NCBI RefSeq assembly: GCF_001522545.3
Contig: NC_031770.1
Coordinates: forward strand, 15,168,751 to 15,232,750
Length of the DNA stretch: 64,000 bases
Source of the DNA: Parus major
Lineage: Eukaryota; Chordata; Aves; Passeriformes; Paridae
Reading direction: 5' to 3'
In this document: one piece after another, positions 37,201 to 49,072 of the stretch
Position numbering within the stretch: the first letter of the stretch is position 1
How the letters are laid out: each line of letters begins with the position of its first letter
Made by a program: the position numbers and the translations under genes
The notes under the pieces: model-generated
Seen by the model: only the letters and a program-made list of their open reading frames with translations
The model's database searches: none
Told to the model about the DNA's origin: nothing

Positions 37201-38635
37201 AATCATTATGTCAGTGACTTCTGATTTTTAGATGTAAAAATGGTGTGTTAAGCTCTGTGTGTGCAGGTGCAAGTTTTAGTCCATTTGTTTTATGCATGTC
37301 AAGAGTAGGCTTTAAAAAACTGATCCCCTAAAACTTGAAATGAGTTTAAATTAGGTGTTTGTGCTTCTTAATGGTGTTTGACTTAGAATATTCAATTAGA
37401 TGATCACAAAATTTGATTGACTTCTCTGTGATGGGCACAGTCTCCTGCTCTGAAAATTAAAACCCACACAATTCTAATATTGCAATGTGTCAGATTCACT
37501 TTGTGTTGCTCTGCATGACAAAAGCAGAGACAATACATTTTTCTGATTTCACATCTGAAGCATAAATGGAGGTACATTTAACTTGTTTAGCTGTAGAAGT
37601 TTAGTCATAAAACTTGGGCAGTTGAAAGGGAAATAAAATCATAATTACATTCCTTTGTCATGTTATATTATCCTTCATGATTGAAGTTTTTGGCTGTGTG
37701 TTCTGTGCCTACTCACTAGTTAACTTTGAGTAGTTGATGTTAGTTAGTTGGTGTGAAGTTGGTGAGACACTTCAATTTTCCTGTGCAGTGAAGAGGCTCA
37801 TTTATTGGGCACTGCAGGTCATCTGCTATAAAGTTTTTAAGCTCTGGCTTTTTTCTCGTTGGACTTGCTGAGGTATTTTAGTGATGAGGCTTTGGAAATA
37901 CCTCAGATAAATAACACAGTATTTTGTTTTTGGATTAGACAACTTTAAACATTTGTATATAAAACTGTCTGCTGTGAAGACTGGGTGGGTTGTTTATTAT
38001 GTGAAATAGCATCCAAACCTTTCCTATGTTGGTGTGTATATGCAACAAAGAAGTGTCGAGTCAAATATAGCAGCCAGGGTGCTATACCAGCATGCTGGGT
38101 GGTGGTGGTGTGTGATGGTGTGTCATAAATTGTGCAAAGCTATGGGGAAGTGACATAATAAATATGTATTATAAAGAGTGGGGGTGACTTGGGAAAATTA
38201 AGCTGTAATTGTCTTGGTGACTCAGTGTAATTCTCAGTGCTTCATTTCTTAGTGCTGACTAAGATGAGTGAGTTGTTGGGAATGTACTGAAATAGAATTT
38301 CAGTATTGTATTAAAGGAAGTGGAAGCTTCTGAGTTTCAGAACTGTAGGAGCCAGTAGGGGGTCTGCAAGTTTGAACTGTATTTTAAAGGTTTCAGTTTG
38401 TGTTTTTCTCATTTAATGTAATTGGTTTGTATTTAAGTCATCTAATTGGTAAAGGGGTCACTTTGGGAAAGAACTTGTCTTGATGAGAGGGTAAAAGCAG
38501 ACTGTAAGCTCAGGAATGACTTTGAGCATTCATTAGCTGAATTGAAGAATATTCTGCCATATATATGAGATGTTGGGGGGTTTCAAGTTTTTTGATGTAA
38601 TGCTTTCTTTACATGATGTTTCTTTTTGTTTCCAG
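30373..38635 (+). other. YPEL5: YPEL5 intron 1
   Basis: The intron runs from GTAACC at 30373 to the acceptor TTTTTGTTTCCAG ending at 38635. The first 0.9 kb is still CpG island; the rest is AT-rich. Apart from the candidate alternative 5'UTR exon near 33.46-33.76 kb, no convincing exon or recognisable full repeat was seen. Large first introns often carry regulatory elements, but none can be pinned down here by eye. Confidence 0.7.
33465..33756 (+). other. Candidate alternative 5'UTR exon(s) of YPEL5 in intron 1
   Basis: Within an AT-rich intron, about 100 bp around 33490-33570 keeps several CpGs (in GTCGCAG, GGCGGAC, GACGAC and TTCGGATG). It is followed by a good donor, GGAAAG|GTAAGG (GT at 33599), and then a second very good donor, CCAGG|GTAAGT (GT at 33757). 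Between them lies a pyrimidine-rich stretch ending CTCTGAG at 33691, so a 93-nt mini-intron or an alternative-donor pair is possible. A weak acceptor (GCATGTAG) ends at 33464. The segment contains a six-codon upstream ORF (ATG at 33563, TGA at 33578-33580). Mammalian YPEL5 transcripts have variable 5'UTR exons, which fits. No transcript evidence is available here. Confidence 0.4.
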
Positions 38636-38667
38636 GTCTTGAGTGTAAACTTACATAAGTTCTAAAA
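38636..38667 (+). other. YPEL5: YPEL5 5'UTR part of exon 2
   Basis: Exon 2 begins after a strong pyrimidine tract and CAG at 38633-38635. Its 32-nt leader contains no ATG. It carries an in-frame TAA at 38656-38658, which fixes the first methionine of YPEL5. Confidence 0.85.
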
Positions 38668-38808
38668 ATGGGAAGAATTTTTTTGGATCATATTGGTGGC
38701 ACTCGCCTGTTCTCCTGTGCAAACTGCGACACGATCCTGACCAACCGCTCAGAGCTCATCTCCACTCGCTTTACAGGGGCAACAGGAAGGGCCTTTCTTT
38801 TTAACAAG
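38668..38808 (+). CDS. YPEL5: YPEL5 coding exon A (residues 1-47)
   Basis: This exon encodes residues 1-47 of Yippee-like 5, from [11 protein letters not shown] to RAFLFNK. It includes the first zinc-ligand pair, C17 and C20 (CANC). The start is secure: the ATG has A at -3 and G at +4, and an in-frame TAA lies four codons upstream at 38656. The exon ends with AAG followed by the donor GTGTGTAAG at 38809, in phase 0. Reading through the donor gives only a short meaningless tail to a stop at 38853. Yippee proteins are small, extremely conserved eukaryotic zinc proteins with a beta-tent fold related to the CULT domain of cereblon. In human cells YPEL5 associates with the CTLH (GID) E3 ubiquitin ligase through RANBP9/RANBP10 and WDR26 and modulates its substrate choice. 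These roles are family knowledge and are not visible in the DNA. Confidence 0.97.
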
Positions 38809-40387
38809 GTGTGTAAGAAGCTGGAGGAACTGCTATTTACTTTAGAAAAATGAGTTTGTGGGATATGAATCTGTCCTGAAATCGAAAAAAAGTGTTGCAT
38901 AATTACTATTTTAACTTCTCTTCAGTTTTCTTTGAAGTCAAATTTGACATTTACTGTTGATGGGAAACTTATCTGAATTAGTTTTGTTTGCCACACAGGA
39001 AGTCTATAAAGAAGACTGTGTATATAGAGGCATTAGGCCAAAATTGATGGATTTTAACTAAAGAGACTTCTGTAATATGAACCTCAGATTCACTCTGAAA
39101 GTATCTGGTGTCTGTCAAAAGGTTCCAGAGGTGTTTCCACTTTTATGCAGTCGAAAAAAGAAAAAGTCTAGATAATATTTTGTTTAATTTCTGAAATACA
39201 TTTAAGTTAACAGTAGTCTGGCAACCTAAGTTGCCACAATCAATCACAATCTTTTTTACAGGCAATAATACTCTGGTTTAGTTTAATAATTTTTAATTTA
39301 TCAAGATTCAATAGATTGAAACACAGAAGTCATACTTTTTTGAGTGAATTATAGGATTATTTATTAACCTTGCATAAAAACTTACCCATTAGATTAACTA
39401 AAAAATTGTGATTGTCCTTTGCTTTCTTGCAAAGTTCCTGGTCACGTAATTCTTGGTGTATTTTAGTTTTGATTTTGTCTTATAAGCCATTTGGCCGTGG
39501 GCAGAGTTGATAAAGGCATCAATAGTGTCTTAACTATGTTTTGCTCTGGGACTTGTGGTATCCTGAATCTTGTCAGTAATGAGAGGTTTCTTCCTTATCC
39601 AGTAAGCTCTGGGTGCTGGAGTTCAGAATTTTTTTTATGTTAAGTAGTGGGATTTAATTACAGCAGTTTGAGTTTTTGCATTTCTGCAGTCAGAAGCTAT
39701 ACATTTGAAGGACTCAGGTGCAAAGCTGAGAAAGCACTGCAGTCCCGTCTTTTAGAATCTCCATATCAGCAGCTTGGGTCTAGTTCTGACATCAACTTTT
39801 CAATGAATTATGGTTTTGTGGTGCTGCAAAAGAAGTTAAAAGTATATTTTAAATTGCTGATACAGCACACAAAAAGGTGCATGTTTCATGTCTACATTCT
39901 CAGCCACAGACCCTGGCTTTTTGTTAGGTAATTATTTCAAAAGCACCACAAGATTTTTAAAGAAGTAACTCTTCTAATATTTTGTTTCTGAGTTCTGGGA
40001 CTTGGTGATCACATCAGCTGCTAAAAATGGGTTACATACATTACAATTGGATTGATATAAATTAAGTAAGTATAAACTATTTCATATTTATATTAATTAT
40101 ATAAATATAAATACGCTGTTCACTGGGAGTTTCTCACCCAGAGTTGAACACAACCTTTGCATATTTTGTGATAGCAATCCATGTCTCTCAGTTAAAATGT
40201 GAGGGTTTTACATTGCTGTGAAGCACATCTTTAAGGTGTTACAGTCTCACGAAGGAGACTTTTTACACTGCAGTTTTCAGTTTGTGTGCGGTTCCACAGG
40301 CTCTTCCCTTCTAACGTGCTGATTGTCCAGGTTTCCTGGAGGCAGACTAATGCTTTGTGTTCCCTGTGCGCTGTGTGTTTGTCCCAG
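38809..40387 (+). other. YPEL5: YPEL5 intron 2
   Basis: This phase-0 intron of 1579 bp runs from GTGTGT to CCCAG. It is AT-rich, with an AT-dense patch near 40065-40112. No exon or mobile element was recognised. Confidence 0.9.
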
Positions 40388-40612
40388 GTGGTAAATCTGC
40401 AGTACAGTGAAGTTCAGGACCGGGTCATGCTCACTGGCCGCCACATGGTCCGGGACGTGAGCTGCAAGAACTGCAACAGCAAACTGGGCTGGATCTATGA
40501 GTTTGCCACTGAAGACAGCCAGCGCTACAAGGAAGGCCGCGTTATCCTGGAAAGAGCCTTGGTCCGGGAGAGCGAAGGCTTCGAGGAGCATGTTCCATCC
40601 GACAATTCCTGA
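40388..40612 (+). CDS. YPEL5: YPEL5 coding exon B (residues 48-121 and stop)
   Basis: This exon completes the 121-residue protein, the usual YPEL5 length. It starts after the acceptor TTTGTCCCAG at 40387 with GTG GTA AAT (V48 V49 N50), in phase with the previous exon, and ends at TGA 40610-40612 after the C-terminus HVPSDNS. It supplies the second zinc-ligand pair, C73 and C76 (CKNC). The spacing from C20 to C73 is exactly 52 residues, giving the canonical Yippee motif C-X2-C-X52-C-X2-C. The conserved GRHMVRDV and LGWIYEFA segments are intact. The C-terminal extension (about residues 100-121) with an acidic end is typical of YPEL5 rather than YPEL1-4. No frameshift, premature stop or lost ligand is seen, so the gene should be functional. 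Confidence 0.97.
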   Translation: MVNLQYSEVQDRVMLTGRHMVRDVSCKNCNSKLGWIYEFATEDSQRYKEGRVILERALVRESEGFEEHVPSDNS

Positions 40613-41929
40613 AGAGGCTCCAGTCTCTTCTCAGGTTCTCTTCAATTGAAACTCAAATATAATAAAATCAACAAAAAAAATCTGCTTACATACACTGTCA
40701 CCTTAGCATCAGAGTCGGATTCATGGACTACAAAGTGGGAAAGATTGTGAGAATATTTCAGATGGAACCTTCCTTTCTTTATTCCTTTTATATTTTACTT
40801 TCCCTCCAGCAGCTGTTTGTAGAAAGAATGTTGTGCAGATGCTGTAACTTTTACTCTCTTTCATTTACATCTGTTAGATTTGAGATTGTATCTTAAGGTA
40901 CAGTGGGCTAGAAGGAAAATACTTGCAGGATTTGTCTTTTGTTGGAGAGAAATTCAATGAGGTGTTTTTTTGTTTTTTTTTAGTTTGCACAAACTAATGT
41001 CAACATCAAGTTATTTTAAATCTACAGATGTTTTTTTAAAAGTATATTCCAACTTTTGGCTTAAGTTTTTAGTTAGGTTTTTCGTTTTTTGGGCTTTTTT
41101 TTTTACCCAGCCTTTTCACCTGGTTTGCTAGTAAAAGTGAAGAGATCCGAATTTGTGCTGAGTGCTAAAGGTTCAGTGTTGGTACGGCTTGGGCTGGCCC
41201 ATGTGCCATATTCTTGTTGAGGTTGATTGGTAGCACAGAGCCCATTATTTCTTGTCATTCTTGACCCAAAGATGTCACCATTCCTTGTTTATTTGTGAAG
41301 TCCCATTCACCACGTAAACTGGTGTTGATTGGAAACTATCCTTGAAATAGGGCAAAACTGCTTGGCTTTTTTTAACTTTAACAGATGTAACTTATGAGCA
41401 TAGTAATAATATAAAGTAATAGCTGTCTGTTTAGTCTTGCATTGCTTATAAATCCAGCTGTGTTTGTAATGATAGGGATCCACTGAGAAACTACTGTTTC
41501 AGTAGTCGTTTTTTTTCGTTTCTCTACTAATCTCATTAAGTTAGACAAGGAATTGCAAATCTTAATTCTTCTTCAAGTAGCTTTCTTTAAACCCAGAACT
41601 TCCTATGTTAAACACAGCTGCTGTGTAAAAGGAGAAGATTGCCAGCATGTTTGTTCATGCGTAGAGTTATGCAATCTGCATCTCTTGAAACGATTAACTT
41701 AAACAGCTTGTTTTCAAATGCTGCTTCTGGTGTTGAAACCTTTATCTTTCAACTTTGTTGAACTTTTTCATTGTGATGTTACATTTTTATCTTTCTGGGC
41801 AGCAGTACATGTCAGCCTAGTAGTAACTAGTGACTTGGATTCCTGCTTTGTTCTTGTAGAGGTCAGCTCTGTTTAAAGCAGTGATCTTGCTTGCCTTTTT
41901 TAGCAAAAATGCTCTTCATTAACTTAATT

Positions 41930-42278
41930 CAAGGGTGCCCAAACACTTTCATTGTGTCTTAAGCCATAAGTCAAGATCTCAAGGGCTGAAATTTATTTGA
42001 ATGTTAGATCTGTATGATTTCTTACCCAAGATATGAGTTGGTTGTGGTTTTTTTTTCCTTATTGGATAAATTGTGGTCAACGTGAAATAAGTTACCCACA
42101 GGCGTAGGAAAGGGGGGGGAGCCCCACCCAGCCAAACAGATCTGGGTTCTGACCTTTCAGAATAACTTTTCTTCTCTAGCCACAGCTCCATATCTGAAAC
42201 TAAGGTGTGGAGGATGGCTATGCAGAGTATTTTTCTTAATGTTTTTTTGGTTGCCAAGTGGCAAGTTGGACACCCCTG
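41930..42278. mobile_element. hAT-type non-autonomous DNA transposon remnant in the YPEL5 3'UTR
   Basis: The left end CAAGGGTGCCCAA and the reverse complement of the right end, CAGGGGTGTCCAA, match at 11 of 13 positions. They resemble hAT-Charlie-type termini (CAGGGG...CCAA). The element is flanked by ACTTAATT (41922-41929) and ACTTGAAT (42279-42286), which agree at 6 of 8 positions, as expected for an aged 8-bp hAT target duplication. The 349-bp body has no transposase ORF, so it is a MITE-like, long-dead copy. It is part of the YPEL5 3'UTR if the signal at 42542 is used. Confidence 0.72.
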
Positions 42279-42541
42279 ACTTGAATCTACTGCCTCTTCC
42301 ATGTAAAGGTAGCTTTGTTCTAGAAATGTCACATAGAAAGAAAACAGAGTAGATCACATACCAGAGCTGTGCTTGAATCAAGCTGCTTAAACAATAGTGT
42401 ACTTGTGCCTCAAATGAATCAGTTTTTGCACTGAGTACAGTAGTACCCCATTATCTTGTACTTCTGTCCTTCACAGACCCTGGAAGCGCCATTAGCATGG
42501 TTCTCTGCAGTACTTTTCTTGTACTTCTGACATTACAGTAC

Positions 42542-42547
42542 AATAAA
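42542..42547 (+). terminator. YPEL5: Probable main polyadenylation signal of YPEL5
   Basis: This is a canonical AATAAA in the context TACAATAAAGTATG, followed within 30 nt by a TG/T-rich stretch (TTTTGTCC, then TTTGCTGTCC) that fits a downstream element. The signal at 40661 is an alternative that would give a very short 3'UTR. Confidence 0.55.
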
Positions 42548-42565
42548 GTATGTTTTGTCCTGAAC

Positions 42566-45500
42566 TGATCTTTGCTGTCCTTCTAGAATTATTGTCACAG
42601 AGTGTGTCAAATCGCATAACCCATCTTTCATTCCTTGTGTTAAGTTTCTGCAGCATAGTGACAAGAGTGGCAAGAGTTCTGTTGATTTTGGAAGGTGCCA
42701 AGTAGAGCTTCATGCAAACCACTTGGATACTTGAAAGCCATCAATTTGCTTCTGTTAAAGAGAAAACAAAAAATGTCTCATTTAACGGAGTTCCGGGTGC
42801 CAAATGTCTTTCCATGACTTTGAAAAGACAGCAAGCTAAGCAAAAAATTCAACTTCTGCAAGAAACTTGAAGTTTTGGCTTCTGAAATGGCTTGGGAATT
42901 AATGAATTGGGTATTATGTATCTGGACTTTTTCCTTTGTGTTCAGATGTTAGGCAGAAACCTGCTAGCAGCTGGTCAACTTCTAAGGCTGTAGCTGAAGA
43001 ACTGAGATGAGAGGATCATTCTGTTGGTGTGATGGGGACTGGGGCTCTTACTCTAACTTACATGAAGACCATTTTGATAGAATGTTGTGAGATGATAAAA
43101 TTACTTTTCACAAAGCCTTTGATTTGATTTTAAAAACACATATGAGGTGAACTCTTAAAAATCCCATGAGACTTAAGACTCTGCAGCTTTAAAGCAGTAG
43201 ACTTTGGCTTGCTGTTTTAGCTTACATGCTGTTCCCAACCATATCACTTTTGATGGCTCTGGGAGAGTTTAGTCTCCTATATTTTGGCTGCTCCTCCTTG
43301 AGACACTTGGTGTGTGAACACAGATAACTTATCTCCGGGGAACAAGGCCATTGGTTACAGCACTTCTAGAGACAGAGGAGACATTGCTATTTGGCATCAG
43401 CTGCAATTTTGTAGTAGTGGAGTAGTCTGGGATTCTCAAACAAGGGCTGGCACAGGAAAATGTGCCACTACAGTGATCTTTTGCCAGGCACATGGTGGGG
43501 TCTGAGGTAAAGAAGGGAGCAAGGAAATTGCAGTGCACAACAGACTGCACTGTGCATTCCTGGAGACCTCAGAATCTGCTCATAGGCTGCAGCTTGGGCC
43601 AGCAGTGGTGCTGTGACATTTCCATGACGTGAGCTGGATTGGAGTTCATGTCACCTGTGCTATGATCTCATCCTGTGGGTGTCCTCAAAACTGAAATACT
43701 TCCTTGCTACTGTTTCAGCAAAGCACAGCTTTGGGAAGTGGAAAAGATTGGATGGTGTGTTTGTGAAGTGTAAAAGCATTTTACTTATGCTCTCCAGGGA
43801 TGTTAGAAGAACTTCTGAAGTGATGTACATGTCTCATGGCTCTATTAGGAAAAGTGACCTTGCATGTGGCTCTGGGGTTGGCTGTGGTTACTGCCACAGC
43901 CTTATTCTTACAGGGAAAGCTTGTCTCTGCTGATTTGAGTCAAAGCTTTAGAAAAAAAAGTCAGCAGGTCATCAATGGATGAGCAGGTAAGGAACAGGTG
44001 AAGCTGCAGTTGAGGTCATAATTGCCAGGTACAGGGATGAGGTGGCTGGGAAGGCTCTGACATTGATGTGGGAAGAGGCGAGCTGGTTGATGAACCCTGT
44101 TTTAGATGAGAAACACAAGCTGTGATACTGCAGTACCATTCTGCAAAACCCAGAAATAGTGTATTGTGTTTCTTTCTTTGGTTTGCCTTTACTTAGAACA
44201 GCAATAAATTTTAAAAATTCAGTGAAGCTTGCTTTCCTGTGGATCTCAAGGGCTTTTTAGACTTCTTGATGCCTGACAAGGATGAAATGCCTCTGTCTTT
44301 TTATTTTGCTTGGGCCACTGGTAAGAATTGCTCTCCAATCCTGGTTTTTCAGGACTTAAAAGGACTAAGCTTTTTTGAGTCTCCTCTCTTCATAGCCTGG
44401 AGTTAAAATTGCCCAAAAACTTCCAAGAGTGCTTTGAGTGGTGAGGAGGAGTATGACCTGATTGATAATCTTCCTGTGCAAGTTTTTTTTCAGTCTTTTT
44501 TGCATTTCTTGCAGGAAATCTGAAATATGGCCAAAGAAAGTGAGTTGCTGTCTGTTTCAGTACATGTTGTGTGGCAAAGACCTTCAACAGCTGATGACAA
44601 GCCTGGTTTCTGCAAGTGTGGAGCTCTTCCTGGTCTCATAGTTACTTCCTTCCCTACCTCTCTCTCATGTAAGAATTTTTGGTACATGTAGGAAAGTGCG
44701 AGGGCAGAAATCTCACATCTGCCTTCCAGCCTTTTGTTTACTGGTAGTGTTGCTCTTACTTGAATGGATTTCTGTGATCTCAGTAAAACTCCTGCCAAGC
44801 TGTTGCTGCTTTTTTATTTAAAGGCTCTTCTGGCAGAATACTAGTGACTTTCTCATCTCTCATCCCCAAGTCTAGGCAGAGGTTGTTTGGGAGTGTGCTT
44901 GACTGAACATTGTACTCTGGGTCTGGGTGATGTGAAGGAAGACCTCATTCACACCTTTCCAGGATACTTCCATTGTTGTGCTGCAGCTCTTTCCTTCTGA
45001 TGCTATTTTAAGTGTGATTTGCTAAAGTTTGCATTGCAAGTCCTCCTTCTTAAAAGGAGGTGACAGCAGTGTGTGTCTCTTAAACATGGTGTTTCACTCT
45101 GAAGGACCTGAAATACTTGCAATTTGATACTGAGTGCTTTGTGTGCTACTCAGTTGGAAGGGGTGGCTGTGTTCCTGTTTGACTTGCTCCTGCAAAAATA
45201 AGCCCTGGTGCTTGTCTAAGATATGGCCAAAACTCTCCCTGCAATGGGAGTTAGGATATGGAGGAGAAACCCAGGTGAAAGTGTGTGCATGTGTCTGATT
45301 CATGTCAACTAAACTGGTCCCTCTGAAGCAACAGAGGTGGGAGAAATTCTAGAGGTAAGCTTGTGCCTTTTCTTTTTGCCTTGTGTGGTTTCAATCACAC
45401 AAAATCACTTGGGCATGGCAGAGGATCTGAGGTCCCCTGATGAACAGAGTGGGAAGTGCAGCACCAGGGCTTTGGTACAGGCTCTGTGTTGTGTTTGGAT

Positions 45501-47759
45501 GAAGGCAGCTGGAAGGTATTTGTCCTTTGAAGTAGGCTCTGTTTTTGTTCTCATTAGCTGAAGCATTTATTACTGTCAGGAACTGGACTTTGTATAGAAG
45601 TGAAAGTAGAAAGAACAAAAGGCTATGGTAATAATTTGGATTTTCTAAGCATGAGGGGTAAATGGGAGAAAGAAGAATGTTCAGATCTTGTATTTTGACT
45701 CTGCCCAGGACAGAGATGTTTGTTTGCCTGACATCAAGATCCAGTGCTGGTTCTCTCTGGGACTTGGGGATGTTTAGATACACGGTTTTGCTTTGTCCTT
45801 TTGTTAGTGTTTGATTTGACTGTTGTAAACATTTACAGGTGTTTGAAACAGTAAGTTTACTGGATTACAACAGACTGCATGCCATGGTTGTTTGCACTCT
45901 AATGGCAGATGTTGCAATAGATGTAGTTAGTGGAGTAGGGAGATCCCTTTTCTTCGAGGGGAACATAAGGTGGGATGGCTCATACAAGGCTGCTTAATCG
46001 AAGAATTTCCTGATGGCTTTCAGCTCTCTTTAGAGACAGCTATCCTCTGTCCCTGGAAGTTTGAAAACTGATATTCCAGACACAGGTATATGGTGAGTAT
46101 AAAATGAAGAGGACATTTATTATTTTCAGGGGCAGATCTTGGCACATGTGCGTGGTCAAGAAGGTGGGATGCTCTGAATTTAGTAGTGAGAACTCAGGTA
46201 CATCCCATGGACAGAGTGCTGAGAGCCTCTGTGGTTATGCTCCTGTTGGTATTTGGCCAACAGATCTTTTCCCCCATCCTACCCATTTTTATTTTCTTTG
46301 GTCTGGTCTGTAGTGATTGTTGTACCTTCCCTGCAGAATTAGTGCAGCTTAAGGAGGCAGTCACTTCTACTATCCTGTACTCTACCAGTACAATGGATTA
46401 GTTGTTGCAGCTCAGAGGGATCCATGGATTGTCTATTCCATGTCTCCCTGCTGAGGAGGGATTAGTTTAGAGATGTACTCAATGAGAGTGCATTCTTGGG
46501 ACAAAGTTCCTCAGCAGGATTTCTTACTGTAGCCAAAAGTACATTAGAGAGATAGGATTTAGGTCACAAAAGTAGAACACTTGAAGAAAGCCAGGTTTCC
46601 AATGGATTGGGTAGCACATGGTTACCCTGTCCCTGCATACGTGCAGCTCGGGGATGAAAGTATGTGATCACAAGAGCAAGGATGGCACCATCATCACCCT
46701 TTTATATGGTATGCATTGAACTGGTAGCTGCAGTCTCCATCCCACCATTCCTAAATCTGGACTGCTGGACTTATTTTGTTCTAAAGGCAATTTGAAAATG
46801 AACTTTCCAATGTGCATTTAAGTACAAAAATGAAAAGGAAACGAGATTATATTTGTAATTGCTGGCTTCTTCATGACTGGGATTTGAACTGGAAACCCCC
46901 TTTCATCACCACTTAAGCTCCACAGCTGACTGCTTCTTAACCAGTGGCTGGAGGAAGATTTTTGGTGAAGAAAGATGAGCAGATGACAGATGAAGGCTTT
47001 AGATTTGATGTAAAGTCTCAGTATGGGACAGGGAATTTTATTTTCAGTTTGTACACTAGTTCTGGTTTGGTTGAGGCAGTTGTGGTTTTTTGGTTTTGGT
47101 TGGGGTTTGTGTTTTTCCCCTTCTGATACACAGAGTTGGTGAATTTCCTGCTCCATGTAGGACTTTGCAGGAAGAAATGGGAAGATGAAAAATATGCTGT
47201 ATTTCCTATCCAGGCTGCCTATCTGACTCTTGCTTCCAGGCTCCTGAGCTTGGGAAGGTTCCTGCTCCATGCATGCTCCCTGTCAAGGAGAGAACATCGC
47301 CATCATTCATGTGCCACATTCCTGGGAAAGGGAGGAGCACTGGGAGGCAGCTTTCCATCTCACCCTGCTCCATTTGCTCTGTCAAGCAGCAGGTAAGCTC
47401 AGGGCTCCTGGAAGCTTTGGCTGCCTGTCAAAACAAACCAGAGGCACAGAAAAACAACAGCTTTTAGCACTCAGTCCCGTGCAAATTCAGGACCTAAAAT
47501 TCTAGTGTTGCTCCTAAAAATAGACACAAAGCCATTTCCCCCATAAAACTCACTTCAGCAGCATTTGTATTTTTATGTCAAAAGGTTGAAGGAGAAGGTG
47601 GGGGATGCTTGCCACAGGAACTGAGGGCAGAGCAAAGGCAGAGAAGGATGCTCTGTCGGAGGTTTTGCCGTTTCTTGCCGGCAGTGTTGATGTTTAGATA
47701 TCGGCTCCAGGTTCCTTGGGGAAGGTGATGCTTATCACTGGCTCCTTTACCTGGCTCCT
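42566..47759. other. Downstream intergenic, no gene recognised
   Basis: This follows the likely YPEL5 poly(A) site. An AATAAA at 44203-44208 could end a rarer, longer YPEL5 transcript. No other element was recognised. Confidence 0.55.
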
Positions 47760-48040
47760 TTTTGATCCCTTCTCCCCCTGTTCTCTGCAGCCCGGGGTGC
47801 TTTGTTCCTCCTGCAGTCTGTGCTTTCGCCGCTCATCACCTCCCCTCCGCTCCCTCCTTCCTGCCCCGCTCCTCTCCTCGCATCCCTGCTGGGATTTCAG
47901 CCGGTGGCCTCGTTCCTCCCCTCGGGCTCGGCCTCGCCGCGGCCGTGCGGTGACCCGGGGACACGGAGGGGCTGCTGCCGGTCTGATTCACCGGGCTGGC
48001 ACGCAAACAGCACACACAGCCCTGCCAGCACGCTGCTGGG
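47760..48040. promoter_or_regulatory. Orphan CpG/GC-rich patch, possible promoter
   Basis: About 280 bp is GC-rich with dense CpG (for example CTCGGCCTCGCCGCGGCC at about 47928-47945), and lies about 5 kb past the YPEL5 poly(A) signal. It is too short for a typical island, and no gene starts convincingly nearby. A candidate donor ACACAG|GTAATG occurs at 48309. It could be the promoter of a non-coding RNA, or simply a GC-rich low-complexity patch; the flanking C-rich strand favours caution. Confidence 0.35.
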
Positions 48041-48115
48041 GGTGAGGCAAAGTGGCACTGCATCAGAGATGGGGGTTTCATCCCGCCCCTGTGTGCTGCC
48101 AGGGAGGCGTGAAGA

Positions 48116-48156
48116 ACACTCACAGACACACAGACACGGACAGACACACACACACT
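48116..48156. repeat. CA/GACA-type microsatellite
   Basis: An imperfect run of CACAGACACACAGACACGG followed by pure (CA)n ends near 48155. Confidence 0.85.
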
Positions 48157-49033
48157 GATCCTGCTGTTCTCAGCTCAGCCCCGCTGGCACTGATGCTCAG
48201 CAGAGACAGGTCTGGAGAAGGCTCTGCTCATCTCTGCTGCATGGGGCTGGCACCCAGGGATGTCCAAGGAGCTGAGATGGACACTGCACACCCCTCTGCA
48301 GACACACAGGTAATGGCAAAAGGTGTCTACTGGAATGGCAACCCTACCAGATTTCAAGGCCCAGCTCCAAAGTGTTGTGTCACAACCTTTTAACAAACTA
48401 ATTAGACACCTTGTTTTAAAAGGGCAGAATCATGTAAGTCCCCTGAGTCTAGTTTTCAGAAATGCCTGTTTCTAGAGGAGCTATTTTAGAATACAATAAC
48501 CTATCCCGATGCAGAACTCCAGCAGGGAAAACTTCAACTGTGTAATGCTTTGCAAGCAAAATCATGGCCAGCTGAAAAGAGCTGTGTGCTGGCAAGTGCC
48601 AAGCAGCCTTAATTTAGGAGCAGTTTTTTGCACAGACACTTCAGCTCAACAGAAAAGAGAGTCCAGCTGCCAACAAGTGCATCAGTTTGGACAGGGGAAT
48701 GAAAAACTAAATTTTTCCTTTCATTTACTGTGCTTTGAGATGTCCTTTCAGGATGCATGCATACATCTGATTTTTCTTGTCTTCAATGGGAAGTGTTGTA
48801 AAATCTGTCAGAGGCATATACTTTTGTCCATCTTTTAACATTGTAAAATTGTCCAGGGTATTGCCTTAGAAATGCCTTAGTTCAGTGACCTTTTCAAACC
48901 CTGATTAGCTGCCAAATAATTGGTCTTTGAAAGACTTTGGACCTGATTATTCTCTCCTTTACACTTTTTTTCCCTTGACATCAGTTTACTTCATTTGAGC
49001 TACTAATTTCCTGCAGGTTTGGTACGAGTAGAA

Positions 49034-49072
49034 AATATATATATATATGAATATATATGTATATATCTATAG
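49034..49072. repeat. (AT)n microsatellite
   Basis: A pure (AT)7 run is followed by interrupted ATATATGTATATATC units in AT-rich intergenic DNA. Confidence 0.9.

Larger units (their letters stand above)
30250..42565 (+). other. YPEL5: YPEL5 gene, inferred transcription unit
   Basis: Three exons are supported: a non-coding exon 1 in the CpG island ending at 30372, exon 2 (38636-38808) with the start codon, and exon 3 (from 40388) with the rest of the CDS and the 3'UTR. The introns are about 8.3 kb and 1.58 kb, and both begin with GT and end with AG. The transcription start cannot be fixed from sequence, so the left limit is the GC-box cluster just upstream of the exon 1 donor. The right limit is just past the AATAAA at 42542. 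A long first intron with the ATG in exon 2 fits a housekeeping gene with a CpG-island promoter. In mammals YPEL5 lies between ALK and LBH; neither is visible here, so the 30 kb upstream and 21 kb downstream look intergenic. Confidence 0.9.
40613..42565 (+). other. YPEL5: YPEL5 3'UTR
   Basis: A stretch of about 1.95 kb follows the stop codon. It contains an early AATAAA at 40661-40666, only about 50 nt past the stop and followed by A8, and a better candidate AATAAA at 42542-42547 with T/G-rich sequence after it. The length matches a gene with a short ORF and long 3'UTR. Several poly-T tracts (40966-41105) and a hAT transposon remnant (41930-42278) are inside. A further AATAAA at 44203 could serve a longer form. 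Confidence 0.65.

Noticed and set aside
40286..40612. 108-codon frame extending YPEL5 exon 3 upstream
   Set aside because: The upstream part runs through intron 2. The acceptor at 40387 and the perfect Yippee join show the true exon start.
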